DNA from: JAHFUA01 sp963808725
GTDB taxonomy: Bacteria > Acidobacteriota > Terriglobia > Terriglobales > Acidobacteriaceae
Assembly: GCA_963808725.1 (NCBI GenBank)
Contig: CAWEGO010000001.1
Location: forward strand, 558,001-622,000
Length of the DNA: 64,000 bases
Direction of reading: 5' to 3'
Both the position numbers and the translations under genes were made by a program. The notes beneath the pieces are model-generated. The model was not told the origin of the DNA. It saw only the letters and a list, made by a program, of their open reading frames with translations, and searched no databases. Positions 17,520 through 26,222 of the stretch are shown here, in pieces (the stretch's first letter is position 1; each line of letters starts with the position of its first letter).

Positions 17520-18491
17520 ATGGTAGAGCTACTGGCACCTGCGGGTACTCTGGAAATGGCGAAGGCGGTGGTGGAGAACGGCGCCAACGCCGTCTATGTT
17601 GGGGCCCGGGGCTGGAGCCGCCGGCGCGATGCCTACGAACTCGCTGACGGGCAAGTGCGCGAGGCCATCGCCATCGCCCATGCCGGCGGAGCCAAGCTGC
17701 GCGTGGCCATCAACACCAACATGCAGTCGTCGGAGATTCCCGCGCTGCTCGCGAAGATGGAAAGGTTCGTCGGCTGGGGCGTGGACGGGGCCATCATGAC
17801 GGACGTGGGCGCCATCGCCCAGGTACACCGCCGCTTCCCGCATCTGGTTATTCATGCCAGCATCGGCGCCAATATCCTGAACGACCAGGACGTGAAGTTT
17901 TACCAGGCCATCGGCGTTTCCCAAGTCGTGGCGGACACCAAGCTCACACTGCGCGAGCTGGTGGCGCGCAAGGCCGAGGGCGAGGTCGGCATCGAGGTCC
18001 TCATTCATGCCAACATGTGCTACACCTACCTGGGAAAGTGCTGGATGTCGCCCTATCACCGCCTGGAGCGCACCATCGATGATTTCGGCAAGGACCTGTT
18101 CCGCGGCAGCCCCAACCGCGGCGGACTGGATTACCGCGTCTGCCTGGAGCAGTGGCAACTGCACGCCGGCCAGGAATTGCTGGAACCACGGATCGCTCTC
18201 AAGAACGACGCCTTCTTCTACCTGGATGACATCCCGCCGCTCATCGATCTGGGCGTGCACTGCCTGAAGATCCAGGGGCGGGAGTATCCCGTGCCGCTGG
18301 TGGCCGAGATCGTCCGCTTCTATCGCGAGCTGATCGATGCCTGCGTCAGCAAGCCGCCGGACCGGGCCTTCGACCTTGAGCCGTGGCGCGCGCGGTTGGA
18401 GGCGATCCAGGCCGAGCGCGATGCCCGCCGCAAGAACACCACCCTGGTGCTGCTGAACGAAGCTCGCCAGCCGGTCCCACGCCGAGCCTAA
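17520..18491 (+). CDS. peptidase U32-family protein, UbiU-like (3 of 3)
   Basis: U32-family protein of 323 aa opening MVELLAPAGTLEMAK. Cysteines 167 and 174 (NMCYTYLGKCWM) reproduce the C-x6-C pair of UbiU. Cys208 (YRVCLEQW) and Cys248 (GVHCLKIQG) follow, the last two about 40 apart as in UbiU. A [4Fe-4S] cluster is therefore plausible. The ATG at 17520 is chosen over the GTG at 17517 because GAGGTGA ends at 17516. It is the last gene of the three-gene U32 operon, followed by a strong hairpin. Confidence 0.82.
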   Translation: MVELLAPAGTLEMAKAVVENGANAVYVGARGWSRRRDAYELADGQVREAIAIAHAGGAKLRVAINTNMQSSEIPALLAKMERFVGWGVDGAIMTDVGAIAQVHRRFPHLVIHASIGANILNDQDVKFYQAIGVSQVVADTKLTLRELVARKAEGEVGIEVLIHANMCYTYLGKCWMSPYHRLERTIDDFGKDLFRGSPNRGGLDYRVCLEQWQLHAGQELLEPRIALKNDAFFYLDDIPPLIDLGVHCLKIQGREYPVPLVAEIVRFYRELIDACVSKPPDRAFDLEPWRARLEAIQAERDARRKNTTLVLLNEARQPVPRRA

Positions 18492-18577
18492 CGGCGCAGA
18501 AACTGACGGACTCATCTCTCATCTTATTGGCAAGCTGATCCCTGCGAATTGTTGGGGAGGTGAGCGAGAGGACTGTG

Positions 18578-18616
18578 CTGCCACGGGACGGGGTGGTGGT
18601 CCCCGTACCGTGGCAG
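18578..18616. terminator. bidirectional hairpin terminator
   Basis: CTGCCACGG (18578-18586) pairs with CCGTGGCAG (18608-18616), and ACGGGG pairs with CCCCGT inside, giving a 15-bp stem with a 7-nt loop. It lies between the convergent U32 operon and the OFA transporter. There is no long T run. Confidence 0.65.
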
Positions 18617-18625
18617 ACATTCAGC

Positions 18626-19897
18626 CTAGGCAGGCACTCTTACCGGAGCCGCAGCATGGCTCGGAGCCGCTGGCCGGTGCGCTAGCAGCTCGGCGATCAG
18701 CGCGACCGCAGCCAGGCCAGCCGCGACGTAGAAGGCCATCTGGTAGTTGTGGTACTTGTCGTACAGCTTGCCGCCAATGCGGCCTCCCAGAAGACCAGCC
18801 ACGCCCCAGGCCGTGAACAGGATGCCGTAGTTAATGCCCACGTTCTTGGTGCCCCAGAAGTCGGCTGCCGTAGAGGCGTTAACCGAAAGCTGAGTACCGT
18901 AACACCAGTAGACAATGAACAGCATGACGAACAGGGCCACCACATTGCCGCCCACTTTGTAGAGGATGGGCATGGAGACCATGGAGATGGCAATCATCAA
19001 GCGCAGCACGTTGATGCGGCCCAGGTGGTCGGACATCCAGCCGGACAGGATACGTCCGCTGGCGTTGCCGGCCGCGCCCACCACAAGGCCAAAGGCGGCC
19101 AGGGTGGTGCTGGGTATTCCCACGCTCTTGGCGAAGGGCACCAGTTGGCTGATGACCATCAGGCCGGCCGCACAGCCACAGGCGTATGCGATCCACATGA
19201 AGTACATCGTGGGGGTACGCAGCGCCTCGCCGGGCGTGAATTCATAGGTCGTAGCCACAGCCTTGGCCGCCGGCTTCGGCGTCCAACCCGGAACCTTGTA
19301 TCCCGCCGGCGGGTTCTTCAGCAGGAAGGCGCCGATCATTGTCATCACGAAGAAGATTACGCCCAGGACTTGAAAGGTGGTGCGCCAGCCAAAGTGCGGC
19401 AGCAAGTAACTGGCAGCCAGCGGGCCGAAGATGGCCGAACCGCCGCCATAGCCCGCCACGGCCAGCCCAACCGCCAAGCCGCGTTTGTCGGGGAACCACT
19501 TGGACATGACAGGGATCGGGGTTGCGTAGCCAAAGCCGTTGCCCAAGCCTCCCAGCACGCCGAAGAAGATGAAGAACTTGGTCACACTGTCAGCGTAGGC
19601 GCAGAGGAAGAATCCCAGGCTCACCAAAATTGCGCCCACCACGGAAATCCCGAAAGGTCCTAATTTATCCTGCAGCCTTCCCGCGACGATAAAGGTCAAC
19701 GCGAAGACCACCACGGCGATGGTGAACACCATCGATGTGTCAGCTCGCTTCCAGTGGAATTCCTTCTCCAACGGGGCTACAAAGACGCTCCACGCGTACA
19801 ACGACCCTAAAGCCAGGTTCATCGACAAACCGCCCACCACCCGCCACCAGCGGCTGATGGACGTTCCGGACTGGAATGATTGTGCGCTGCTTGCCAT
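18626..19897 (-). CDS. MFS transporter, oxalate/formate antiporter (OFA) family
   Basis: Inner-membrane carrier of 423 aa with twelve predicted helices. The OFA signature is seen in the first helix (NLALGSLYAWSVF) and the MFS loop motif in GRLQDKLGP. The central loop is PGWTPKPAAK. Family members exchange small monocarboxylates or dicarboxylates (oxalate, formate, lactate). It is divergent from the CoA-transferase operon across a 715-bp regulatory region with CRP-like sites, so uptake of that operon's organic acid substrate is a reasonable guess. Confidence 0.85.
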   Translation of the reverse strand: MASSAQSFQSGTSISRWWRVVGGLSMNLALGSLYAWSVFVAPLEKEFHWKRADTSMVFTIAVVVFALTFIVAGRLQDKLGPFGISVVGAILVSLGFFLCAYADSVTKFFIFFGVLGGLGNGFGYATPIPVMSKWFPDKRGLAVGLAVAGYGGGSAIFGPLAASYLLPHFGWRTTFQVLGVIFFVMTMIGAFLLKNPPAGYKVPGWTPKPAAKAVATTYEFTPGEALRTPTMYFMWIAYACGCAAGLMVISQLVPFAKSVGIPSTTLAAFGLVVGAAGNASGRILSGWMSDHLGRINVLRLMIAISMVSMPILYKVGGNVVALFVMLFIVYWCYGTQLSVNASTAADFWGTKNVGINYGILFTAWGVAGLLGGRIGGKLYDKYHNYQMAFYVAAGLAAVALIAELLAHRPAAPSHAAAPVRVPA

Positions 19898-20167
19898 GTG
19901 ACTCTCCTTCGCGCTTTGGAATTTGGCACTGAAACGGGCCTGACATCATCATCAACGCCGGAAGGGCCACCGCGCCCGCTAAACCGGGCCGACACCCGAC
20001 GTACCAGCTAACCCCTCCCAGAGTGCGCATCCGGGACCTGGACCGCGTAAAAACGTAATCCGCCACCGTCTAGAAGGCCGGCTTGCCCCATGAGCCCTCG
20101 ATCCGGGGTGCGCGTTCGTAATCTGGAGCGGGGATGCGGGATTGTTAAGGAGAACAGGCCTTTGTGC

Positions 20168-20183
20168 AGTGACCGCCGTCACA
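20168..20183. promoter_or_regulatory. CRP-like operator
   Basis: AGTGA-CCGCCG-TCACA, matching TGTGA-N6-TCACA at 9 of 10 positions. A further TGTGAC follows at 20190-20195. Confidence 0.55.
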
Positions 20184-20291
20184 AGCAATTGTGACAACCC
20201 CTGCTGGCCCTGGCAGCGAAGGCTCTGCTGCCCGCTTCGGGGAGTCCCATCCTCCCACCGTCCCTGCACCCGCCGTGAACCTCACATCCAA

Positions 20292-20318
20292 TCACAAACG
20301 TTTGTGACAACGGTCACA
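20292..20318. promoter_or_regulatory. overlapping perfect CRP-like palindromes
   Basis: TCACAAACGTTTGTGA (20292-20307) is a perfect 16-bp palindrome. TGTGA-CAACGG-TCACA (20303-20318) is a perfect match to the CRP dyad and shares its left arm with it. Overlapping sites suggest cooperative or competing binding upstream of the CoA-transferase operon. Confidence 0.7.
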
Positions 20319-20612
20319 GACAGGCGGGTAGCGCCCGAAGAAAATACCCCCGCTTTGCATCCCGGGACATATCCGCCCCCAGGAACCCGCTATCGCGTTT
20401 GAAAGGGATCGTGGCAAGAGACATTTCCTGTGCCCGCGCGTATGATGGCCAGCGGGTAAGGATACGAATTGGGGCCAGCACGTTTCCGGCTTCCAGGTTT
20501 ACTCTCATGTGTTCGCGCTCACGGCGTGGCGCTCGTGTACGCGCCCTGCAGCAAATGGATCCAAACTGCGCACGACGGTTCGATTTTTCTGACGGCACTT
20601 AGGAGGCTAGAC

Positions 20613-22013
20613 ATGGCCGATACCAAAGTCCTACCTTGGCCGGCGGTACCCATCCTCAAGCCCGAGGAGGTTTATGCCGGGCTGAGCGATCAAGCCAAGG
20701 AGTATCCGCTTTTCCTGGAATCGATTTGTCGCCAGGAACACAACTTCGAAAAGCCGGAGGCGCTTTCCCGCATCCGCGTTCTCGATTGCACCACCGGCAT
20801 GATGATCGGCCACTGGTGCTCCTCGCAGCTTTCCGAGCTGGGCGCGGAGGTGATCCAGGTGGAGCCTCCGGGCGGTGACCCGCTTCGCAAGCTGACTCCC
20901 TTCGGCCGCAAGGAGTACATGTTCAAAGATAAGGAGAGCGGCGAGGAGTGCGGGGCGCAGTTCCTGCACGAAATGCGCAACAAATTCTCCGTCACCTTGA
21001 ACCTGGAGACCGAGCAAGGCCGTGAGCTGCTCAAGCAGCTTGCCGTGCAGGTGGACGTAATCATCGAGAATGCTCCGCCCGGACAATGGGACAGTTGGGG
21101 CATCGGCTACCGCCAGCTCCGCGAACTCAATCCCAGGCTGATCTACTGCTGGGTGGGCCAGCGCGGCCAGTGGGGCCCGCTCAAGGACAAGCCTGGCATG
21201 CTCGACCCGGTGGCCCAATCGGCGTGCGGGTTCGTGCACGGCACCGGCGATCCCAAGGAGTTCGGCGGGCAACCCACGCGCTCGGCTCTGTGGATGGCCG
21301 ACCACGTCGGTGGCAGTTCGGCGGCGATGGGAATCCTGGCGGCACTGCTGTACCGGGAGAACGTCAGCGGCGAAGGCCAGTTCATCGAAGCCACTTCCGC
21401 GGAGGCGATCATCCGCATCCTTGACTACAGTTGGGCGTGGTATTCGATGGATGGCAGCATCCGTCCGCGCTTTGGCAACTGGGATCTGGCCATCAACATC
21501 TACGCCGTCAATCCCTGCAAGGACGGTTACATGATGGTGGGCGGCGGCCACGATCGCCTCTGGTACCGCATCTGGCGCACCGTGGGCGATGCCAATCCGG
21601 AGGTCGAAGAAGACATCCTGGGCGATCCGCATCTGCGGGAAGTGGCCGATCGGCTTGCCTACAACCAACAGGTCAAGACCTACACCATGCTCTGCGAGTG
21701 GCTCAAGGACAACGCCCGCAGCGAGGCCGAGGCCAAGCTGGGCAAGCAGCAGGTGGCCTCGGGCGGCGTGCTTTACGTCAACGAAGTGGCCGAGTATCCG
21801 CACTTCAAGTACCGCGGCCACGTCGCCGAGACCGATTCGCCACATTACGGGAAGATCCTCTACGGGACCACTCCCTACTTGCAGCACAAGACGCCCGGCC
21901 GGCTGAAGTGGCTGGGCCGTCCCACCGGCTACGACAACCAGGATATCTACCGCCGGCTGCTGGGCTTCACGCGTGACGATTTCGCCCGGCACCAGCAGGC
22001 CAAGGTAATTTGA
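20613..22013 (+). CDS. class III CoA-transferase (CaiB/BaiF), first copy
   Basis: Moves CoA between carboxylic acids; cytoplasmic, 466 aa, longer than formyl-CoA transferase (about 430) because of a 50-residue N-terminal extension. The nucleotide-loop region VLDCTTGMMIG and GAEVIQVEPPGGDPLR are family motifs. Asp198 in MLDPVAQSACG aligns with the Asp that forms the acyl anhydride in formyl-CoA transferase. ATG 20613 has AGGAGG at 20601-20606. It is the first gene of a five-gene operon and is paralogous to the next gene, as in heteromeric transferases such as benzylsuccinate CoA-transferase. The substrate is unknown. Confidence 0.85.
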   Translation: MADTKVLPWPAVPILKPEEVYAGLSDQAKEYPLFLESICRQEHNFEKPEALSRIRVLDCTTGMMIGHWCSSQLSELGAEVIQVEPPGGDPLRKLTPFGRKEYMFKDKESGEECGAQFLHEMRNKFSVTLNLETEQGRELLKQLAVQVDVIIENAPPGQWDSWGIGYRQLRELNPRLIYCWVGQRGQWGPLKDKPGMLDPVAQSACGFVHGTGDPKEFGGQPTRSALWMADHVGGSSAAMGILAALLYRENVSGEGQFIEATSAEAIIRILDYSWAWYSMDGSIRPRFGNWDLAINIYAVNPCKDGYMMVGGGHDRLWYRIWRTVGDANPEVEEDILGDPHLREVADRLAYNQQVKTYTMLCEWLKDNARSEAEAKLGKQQVASGGVLYVNEVAEYPHFKYRGHVAETDSPHYGKILYGTTPYLQHKTPGRLKWLGRPTGYDNQDIYRRLLGFTRDDFARHQQAKVI

Positions 22014-22029
22014 GGCAGGAGGAACACTC

Positions 22030-23391
22030 ATGGCAACGACTGCAACCAAGAATGGGCAGAGCTTCGAGGAGTTCTGCCAGGAGACGTTCAACCCCAAGAA
22101 GGAATTCACCAAGCCGGAAGCCCTGAAGGGGTATCGCGTCCTGTCGTGCACGCAGTACATCCTGGGCCCCTCCTGCGCTTCCTACTTCGCTGAGTTGGGC
22201 GCCGAGGTGATCAAGATCGAAGCTCCGCGGCGCGGCGAAGCCATGCGTCACACCACGCCGTTCAACGAACCCTTCCTCTATCCGCTTTCGCGGTGGGTTC
22301 CGGAGCGCGGGACGGGCTTAGGGTTTGTCGGTGCGAACCCCAACGAGTACTTCATCTCCGTCGATTTCCACCGGCCGGAGGGCCAGGCGATCGTCAAGAA
22401 GCTGGCCGCCAAGTCCGATGTTTTCGTGGAGAACTATCGTCCGGGCACCTTTGACCGCTGGGGCATCGGATACCGGCAGCTCAAAGAAATCAATCCGCGC
22501 CTGATTTACTGCTGGCTGGGCGGATTCGGAGGCTGGGGTCCGGGGCGCGTGCGCGCGTCCTATGACATCCTCGGCCAGGCCCAGGGCGGCAACTTCGGGA
22601 TGACCGGTAAGCAGGAGATCTTCGGCGGCGCGCCGGCCAAGCACACCATCTGGCTGGCCGATTACTGGGGCGGCATGATGGGCACCACACAAGTCCTGGC
22701 GGCGCTGTACTACCGCGACAAGATCTCGGGTGAGGGGACCTTCACGGAATACTCCCAGGTTCACGGCGTCACCCGCCAGTTGGAGTATGCCCTGCCGCTC
22801 TATGGCCGCCATGGCATCACCCGCGAGCGCTGGGGCAACTGGGACACCCAGCTTTGCGTGCACGGCATCATCAAGTGCGGCAAATCCTCCTACCCTACTT
22901 CCGAAAACCCGCAGGAATCAGAAGAAGGCTACATTATGGTCAGCGCTTACTCGGACCAGGACTTCGCTCGCCTCTGCCACACCGTCGGGGACAGCAGCCT
23001 GGCCAGCAAGTACGCCAAGGCCGACCTCCGCATCAAGCCCCAGAGCCAGATGGAAATCTATCCTGCTCTGGAGAAGTGGGCGGCGGACAAGACCAAGGAG
23101 CAGGTGGCGCAGATTCTGGACGCGGCTAACATCATCAACCAGCCGGTCTGGAACGCCAAGGAGGTCGCCAACCAGCCTCACTTCCAGCAGCGCGGAGCGG
23201 TGCGCTGGCTCGACGATCCCATGTACGGCGATCTGCTGCACCAGGGGCCGTCCTACCACATGTCGCACACTCCGCCGCGCCTGAAGTGGGCCTTGAAACC
23301 GGTAGGCGCCGACAACGAGTACGTCCTCGGCAAACTGGCGGGCTTGAACACAGACGAGATCAAGCGGCTGGAAGAATCGGAGTGCATCTAG
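22030..23391 (+). CDS. class III CoA-transferase (CaiB/BaiF), second copy
   Basis: Second family III CoA-transferase, 453 aa. Motifs are VLSCTQYILGPSCASYFAEL, GAEVIKIEAPRRGEAMR and Asp179 in SYDILGQAQGG, the expected catalytic Asp. A Gly-rich GGFGGWGPG segment precedes it. It starts 16 nt after the first copy with GCAGGAGGAA upstream. Two neighbouring, diverged copies that both keep the Asp suggest an alpha-beta heteromer or two sequential transfers. Confidence 0.85.
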   Translation: MATTATKNGQSFEEFCQETFNPKKEFTKPEALKGYRVLSCTQYILGPSCASYFAELGAEVIKIEAPRRGEAMRHTTPFNEPFLYPLSRWVPERGTGLGFVGANPNEYFISVDFHRPEGQAIVKKLAAKSDVFVENYRPGTFDRWGIGYRQLKEINPRLIYCWLGGFGGWGPGRVRASYDILGQAQGGNFGMTGKQEIFGGAPAKHTIWLADYWGGMMGTTQVLAALYYRDKISGEGTFTEYSQVHGVTRQLEYALPLYGRHGITRERWGNWDTQLCVHGIIKCGKSSYPTSENPQESEEGYIMVSAYSDQDFARLCHTVGDSSLASKYAKADLRIKPQSQMEIYPALEKWAADKTKEQVAQILDAANIINQPVWNAKEVANQPHFQQRGAVRWLDDPMYGDLLHQGPSYHMSHTPPRLKWALKPVGADNEYVLGKLAGLNTDEIKRLEESECI

Positions 23392-23401
23392 GAGACCAAC
23401 T

Positions 23402-23779
23402 ATGCTGCTCATATGTCCGAAGTGCAAGACTAAGAACTTCCTCGATCCTTATCCCTTCTGGAATTTCAAAGGGACGACCAAGTGCGCCGGGTGCGCCACC
23501 ATTTACCGCCTGGAGACCTCGAACGGCGCCTGTGTTGCTGGCCCGGAGGCGGCCAGCGGCAACATAGACCTGCTGCCCGGCTTCGCCGAGAAGCAGGATT
23601 ACACCGGGATTGACGGACCGGGGCTGACTCGCCCGGCGCCGCGCGCGCGCAAGGACTCGGTGTGCAAGCCCATCCCCATGAGCAAGAACGTGCGTGGCAA
23701 TCCCATCAGCGGTCATCCCTTGAAGAAGGACGAACTTATCGGCAGCACGGCGAAGTTCATGGTTGCCGGAGCTCATTAG
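23402..23779 (+). CDS. zinc-ribbon protein of the CoA operon
   Basis: Cytoplasmic protein of 125 aa. The first 40 residues hold a CPKC...CAGC ribbon (LICPKCKTKNFLD, TTKCAGCATIY) that would bind Zn or an iron-sulfur centre. The remainder is Pro/Lys rich with conserved-looking GNPISGHPLKKDELI. I know no function. The position between CoA-transferase and ligase genes, 10 nt after the former, suggests a small accessory subunit, loosely like the Zn-finger protein BbsA in benzylsuccinate pathways. That analogy is inference. Confidence 0.7.
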   Translation: MLLICPKCKTKNFLDPYPFWNFKGTTKCAGCATIYRLETSNGACVAGPEAASGNIDLLPGFAEKQDYTGIDGPGLTRPAPRARKDSVCKPIPMSKNVRGNPISGHPLKKDELIGSTAKFMVAGAH

Positions 23780-23792
23780 AACTGGAGGCAAT

Positions 23793-24428
23793 ATGGCCCA
23801 CTACAACGCGAACTGCCTGTGCGTCCATTGCAAGCACATGCGCCCGGCATTGGATCCCAACATCCAGAAGGCGTACCTGGGAAAATGCACGAAGCGCGAA
23901 TGGCCGTTTACCCTGGCCATCACCCTTCAGGGCTGGACCGAATGCGATGTTTTCGAGGAGAGCGGCCAGAAGTACGTGCCGCCTGACCCCGCGATGGCCA
24001 AGGCCGCGGCTGCTGCGGCTGCCGCCAAAGGGCCGAAGCGCGTCGAGTTCTACTACTCGACCGTCCAGAAGCCCGGCGAAACCTTCCCCTGCGACATTAA
24101 TCGCGCGCTGGAGCTGGTGAAGAAGTTGCAGGCCGGCGGGGTCGAAGCCAAGGCCACGGATATGGCCGGCGTCAAGGATCCGTTCCCGATTTATCACAAA
24201 TCGGTGAGCGGTCCGGATGCCTCCGTGCGCCCGGTGTTTGGCTTCAAAGGCGCTCTGGTTCCGGACTTCGGGACTACGGTGCCGGCGCTGCTGGTGTTCG
24301 AAGGAGACCGCTATCCGACGATGGCGTTCCCCCGCACCGACCAGAAGCGCGGGACCATTCGTGTGGAGCAGGCGCTCGAGGACCTGCTCGCCGAGTGCGG
24401 AGCACCCGCCAAGGCCGTGGCGCGATAA
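23793..24428 (+). CDS. Cys-rich N-terminal accessory protein of the CoA operon
   Basis: Protein of 211 aa. The N-terminus carries CLCVHCKHMRP and a later KCTKREWPF and ECDVF, giving at least five cysteines in the first 55 residues, suited to a metal site. An Ala-rich linker (about 70-80) leads to an alpha-beta C-terminal half with GFKGALVPDFGTTVPALLVF, which may have a thioredoxin-like fold. ATG 23793 has GGAGG upstream. Spacing of 13 nt from the zinc ribbon and 17 nt to the ligase makes it part of the operon. Function unknown. Confidence 0.7.
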   Translation: MAHYNANCLCVHCKHMRPALDPNIQKAYLGKCTKREWPFTLAITLQGWTECDVFEESGQKYVPPDPAMAKAAAAAAAAKGPKRVEFYYSTVQKPGETFPCDINRALELVKKLQAGGVEAKATDMAGVKDPFPIYHKSVSGPDASVRPVFGFKGALVPDFGTTVPALLVFEGDRYPTMAFPRTDQKRGTIRVEQALEDLLAECGAPAKAVAR

Positions 24429-24445
24429 CCAAGGAGGGACATCTC

Positions 24446-26083
24446 ATGGCGGAATATCTGCCTCCACGCGAAACGTGGCCGACGCGCATCTACACGCTGC
24501 CGGAGTTCCAGTCTTATGCCGAGCGCTTCAACCCCACGGAAGAGCTGCTGGGCAAGCAAGTGGCTGCCGGCCGCGGCGATCGCACGGCGGTGCTGTTTGA
24601 CGACCAGAAGCTGACCTACAACCAACTGCTGGCCCAAGCCAACAGGTTCGGCAACGCACTACGCGAGCTGGGAGTAGAAGAAGGCGATCGCGTGATTCTG
24701 CGCACCCCCAACATCCCTCCGGCACTGGTGGCCAACTTCGGAATCCTCAAGCTGGGAGCCGTGGTCACTCCCACCTCACCCCTGTTCTCTCGCACTGAAA
24801 TCGCGCATGTGGCCAACGATTCCGAAGCGGTCGCGATTGTGGTTAGCGCCATGCTGCTGGGCGAAGTTGAGGCAGCCCGGGAAAACTTCAACACTGTCAG
24901 CAACATCATCGTGATCGGCGGCGATCCGGCGGAGATCAAGGCCAAGGGATTCCGGCCTTATGCCGAGATGGTGCAGGCTGGCTCGGCGCAACTCGATCCC
25001 GTGCTCCGCAAGCGCGAGGACGTTGGCCTGCTCTTATACACCTCGGGCACCACCGGCCGTCCCAAGGGCACCGTGCATTTCGTGGAGGAGTTGCTCGTCA
25101 TCCCGGATAGCTTTGGCAAGTACGGCTGGCGGGTGACGGAGAACAACGTCATCGGAGGCTCGGCGCCGCTGGCCTTCGGCGCGGGATACTCCAGCTATGC
25201 GACTATTCCTTTCCGATTCGGAGCGGCGGCTTCGCTGATCGCCAAGTTCGAACCGGAGAAGATGTTCGAGACCATCCAGAAGCACCGCATCTCCATCCTG
25301 ACGCTGGCCCCCACCGCCTACCGCAAGATGCTCCAGGTGCCGGACGCCAACCGGAAATACGACCTCAGCAGCCTGAAGGTGTGCACCGGCGGCGGCGAGA
25401 GCCTCACCGCTCCCACCTACCACGCCTGGAAGGAAAAATTTGGGCTGGATATTTTTGAGGGACTGGGCACGACGGAGATGATGTACGTCTTCGCCTCCAA
25501 CGTGGTCAGCCGCAAGGCGAAGGCCGGTTCCTTCGGCCAGGCTGTACCCGGCTACGAACTCCAAGTGGTGGACGAGAACGGCAATCCGGTGGCAGCCGGC
25601 AACATTGGCCACTTCATGGCCCGTGGACCGACCGGGACCATCTACTGGCGCGATCCCGACAAGCAGCGCCATGCCATCACCAAGGACGGCTGGAACCGCG
25701 CTGGCGATTTTGTGTACGTGGATGACGACGGTTATTTCTGGTTCGTTTCCCGCGAGGACGACATCATCAAGAGCTCGGCCTACCGCATCGGACCGGAAGA
25801 GATCGAGGTCGAGCTCGCCACTCACCCGGCGATACTCGACGTGGGCGTAATCGGTGTCCCCGACGAGATTCGCGGCCAGATCGCGAAGGCCTTCGTGGTG
25901 CTCAAGCCGGGCTCCACCGCCACTCCGGAAGAGCTGATCGCGTTCTGCCGGGATAAGATCGCCACCTACAAGCTGCCGCGCGAGATCGTGATCGTCAACG
26001 AGCTCCCGCGCACGCCTACCGGCAAGCTGCTGCGGCGCGTGCTGCGGCAGCGCGAAGTCGAGCAGGCCAAAGCCGCTTCCTAG
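24446..26083 (+). CDS. acyl/aryl-CoA ligase (benzoate-CoA ligase-like AMP-forming)
   Basis: Activates a carboxylic acid with ATP and CoA through an acyl-adenylate; cytoplasmic, 545 aa. The P-loop-like A3 motif LLLYTSGTTGRPKG is at 196-208, the A5 segment FEGLGTTEM, A7 AGDFVYVDDDG, A8 SAYRIGPEEIEVEL, and the C-terminal catalytic lysine in PTGKLLRR. The pattern is closest to benzoate- or 2-aminobenzoate-CoA ligases. ATG 24446 has AAGGAGGGA upstream. As the last gene of the operon it would feed the CoA-transferases with a CoA ester or activate the same acid. Confidence 0.88.
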   Translation: MAEYLPPRETWPTRIYTLPEFQSYAERFNPTEELLGKQVAAGRGDRTAVLFDDQKLTYNQLLAQANRFGNALRELGVEEGDRVILRTPNIPPALVANFGILKLGAVVTPTSPLFSRTEIAHVANDSEAVAIVVSAMLLGEVEAARENFNTVSNIIVIGGDPAEIKAKGFRPYAEMVQAGSAQLDPVLRKREDVGLLLYTSGTTGRPKGTVHFVEELLVIPDSFGKYGWRVTENNVIGGSAPLAFGAGYSSYATIPFRFGAAASLIAKFEPEKMFETIQKHRISILTLAPTAYRKMLQVPDANRKYDLSSLKVCTGGGESLTAPTYHAWKEKFGLDIFEGLGTTEMMYVFASNVVSRKAKAGSFGQAVPGYELQVVDENGNPVAAGNIGHFMARGPTGTIYWRDPDKQRHAITKDGWNRAGDFVYVDDDGYFWFVSREDDIIKSSAYRIGPEEIEVELATHPAILDVGVIGVPDEIRGQIAKAFVVLKPGSTATPEELIAFCRDKIATYKLPREIVIVNELPRTPTGKLLRRVLRQREVEQAKAAS

Positions 26084-26115
26084 GCTTCCCCGCACTCGGA
26101 GAAGCTGGCACCTAC

Positions 26116-26129
26116 CGCAACCGGTTGCG
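26116..26129. other. perfect 14-bp palindrome
   Basis: CGCAACCGGTTGCG in the gap after the CoA operon, 33 nt past the ligase stop. It could be a short terminator stem or an operator. Confidence 0.35.
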
Positions 26130-26222
26130 AGGACGGACCGGCGCGCCGCTGGCCTTTGGTATCCTTGATGGTCTAATCAGGCCATCCTCGACATAAGGTC
26201 CTTTCTCACGAAGGAGGCCCAG

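Larger units (their letters stand above)
19898..20612. promoter_or_regulatory. divergent control region, OFA transporter / CoA-transferase operon
   Basis: 715 bp without a convincing gene. It holds three CRP-like dyads at 20168-20183, 20292-20307 and 20303-20318, the last two overlapping. The small reading frames here have no family features or ribosome sites. The distance from the sites to the operon start (about 300 bp) implies a long leader or a promoter near 20320-20350. Confidence 0.6.

Noticed and set aside
20631..22160. Long minus-strand reading frame of about 509 codons
   Set aside because: It lies antisense to the two CoA-transferase genes, which have full motifs and ribosome sites. 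High GC content produces such shadow frames.
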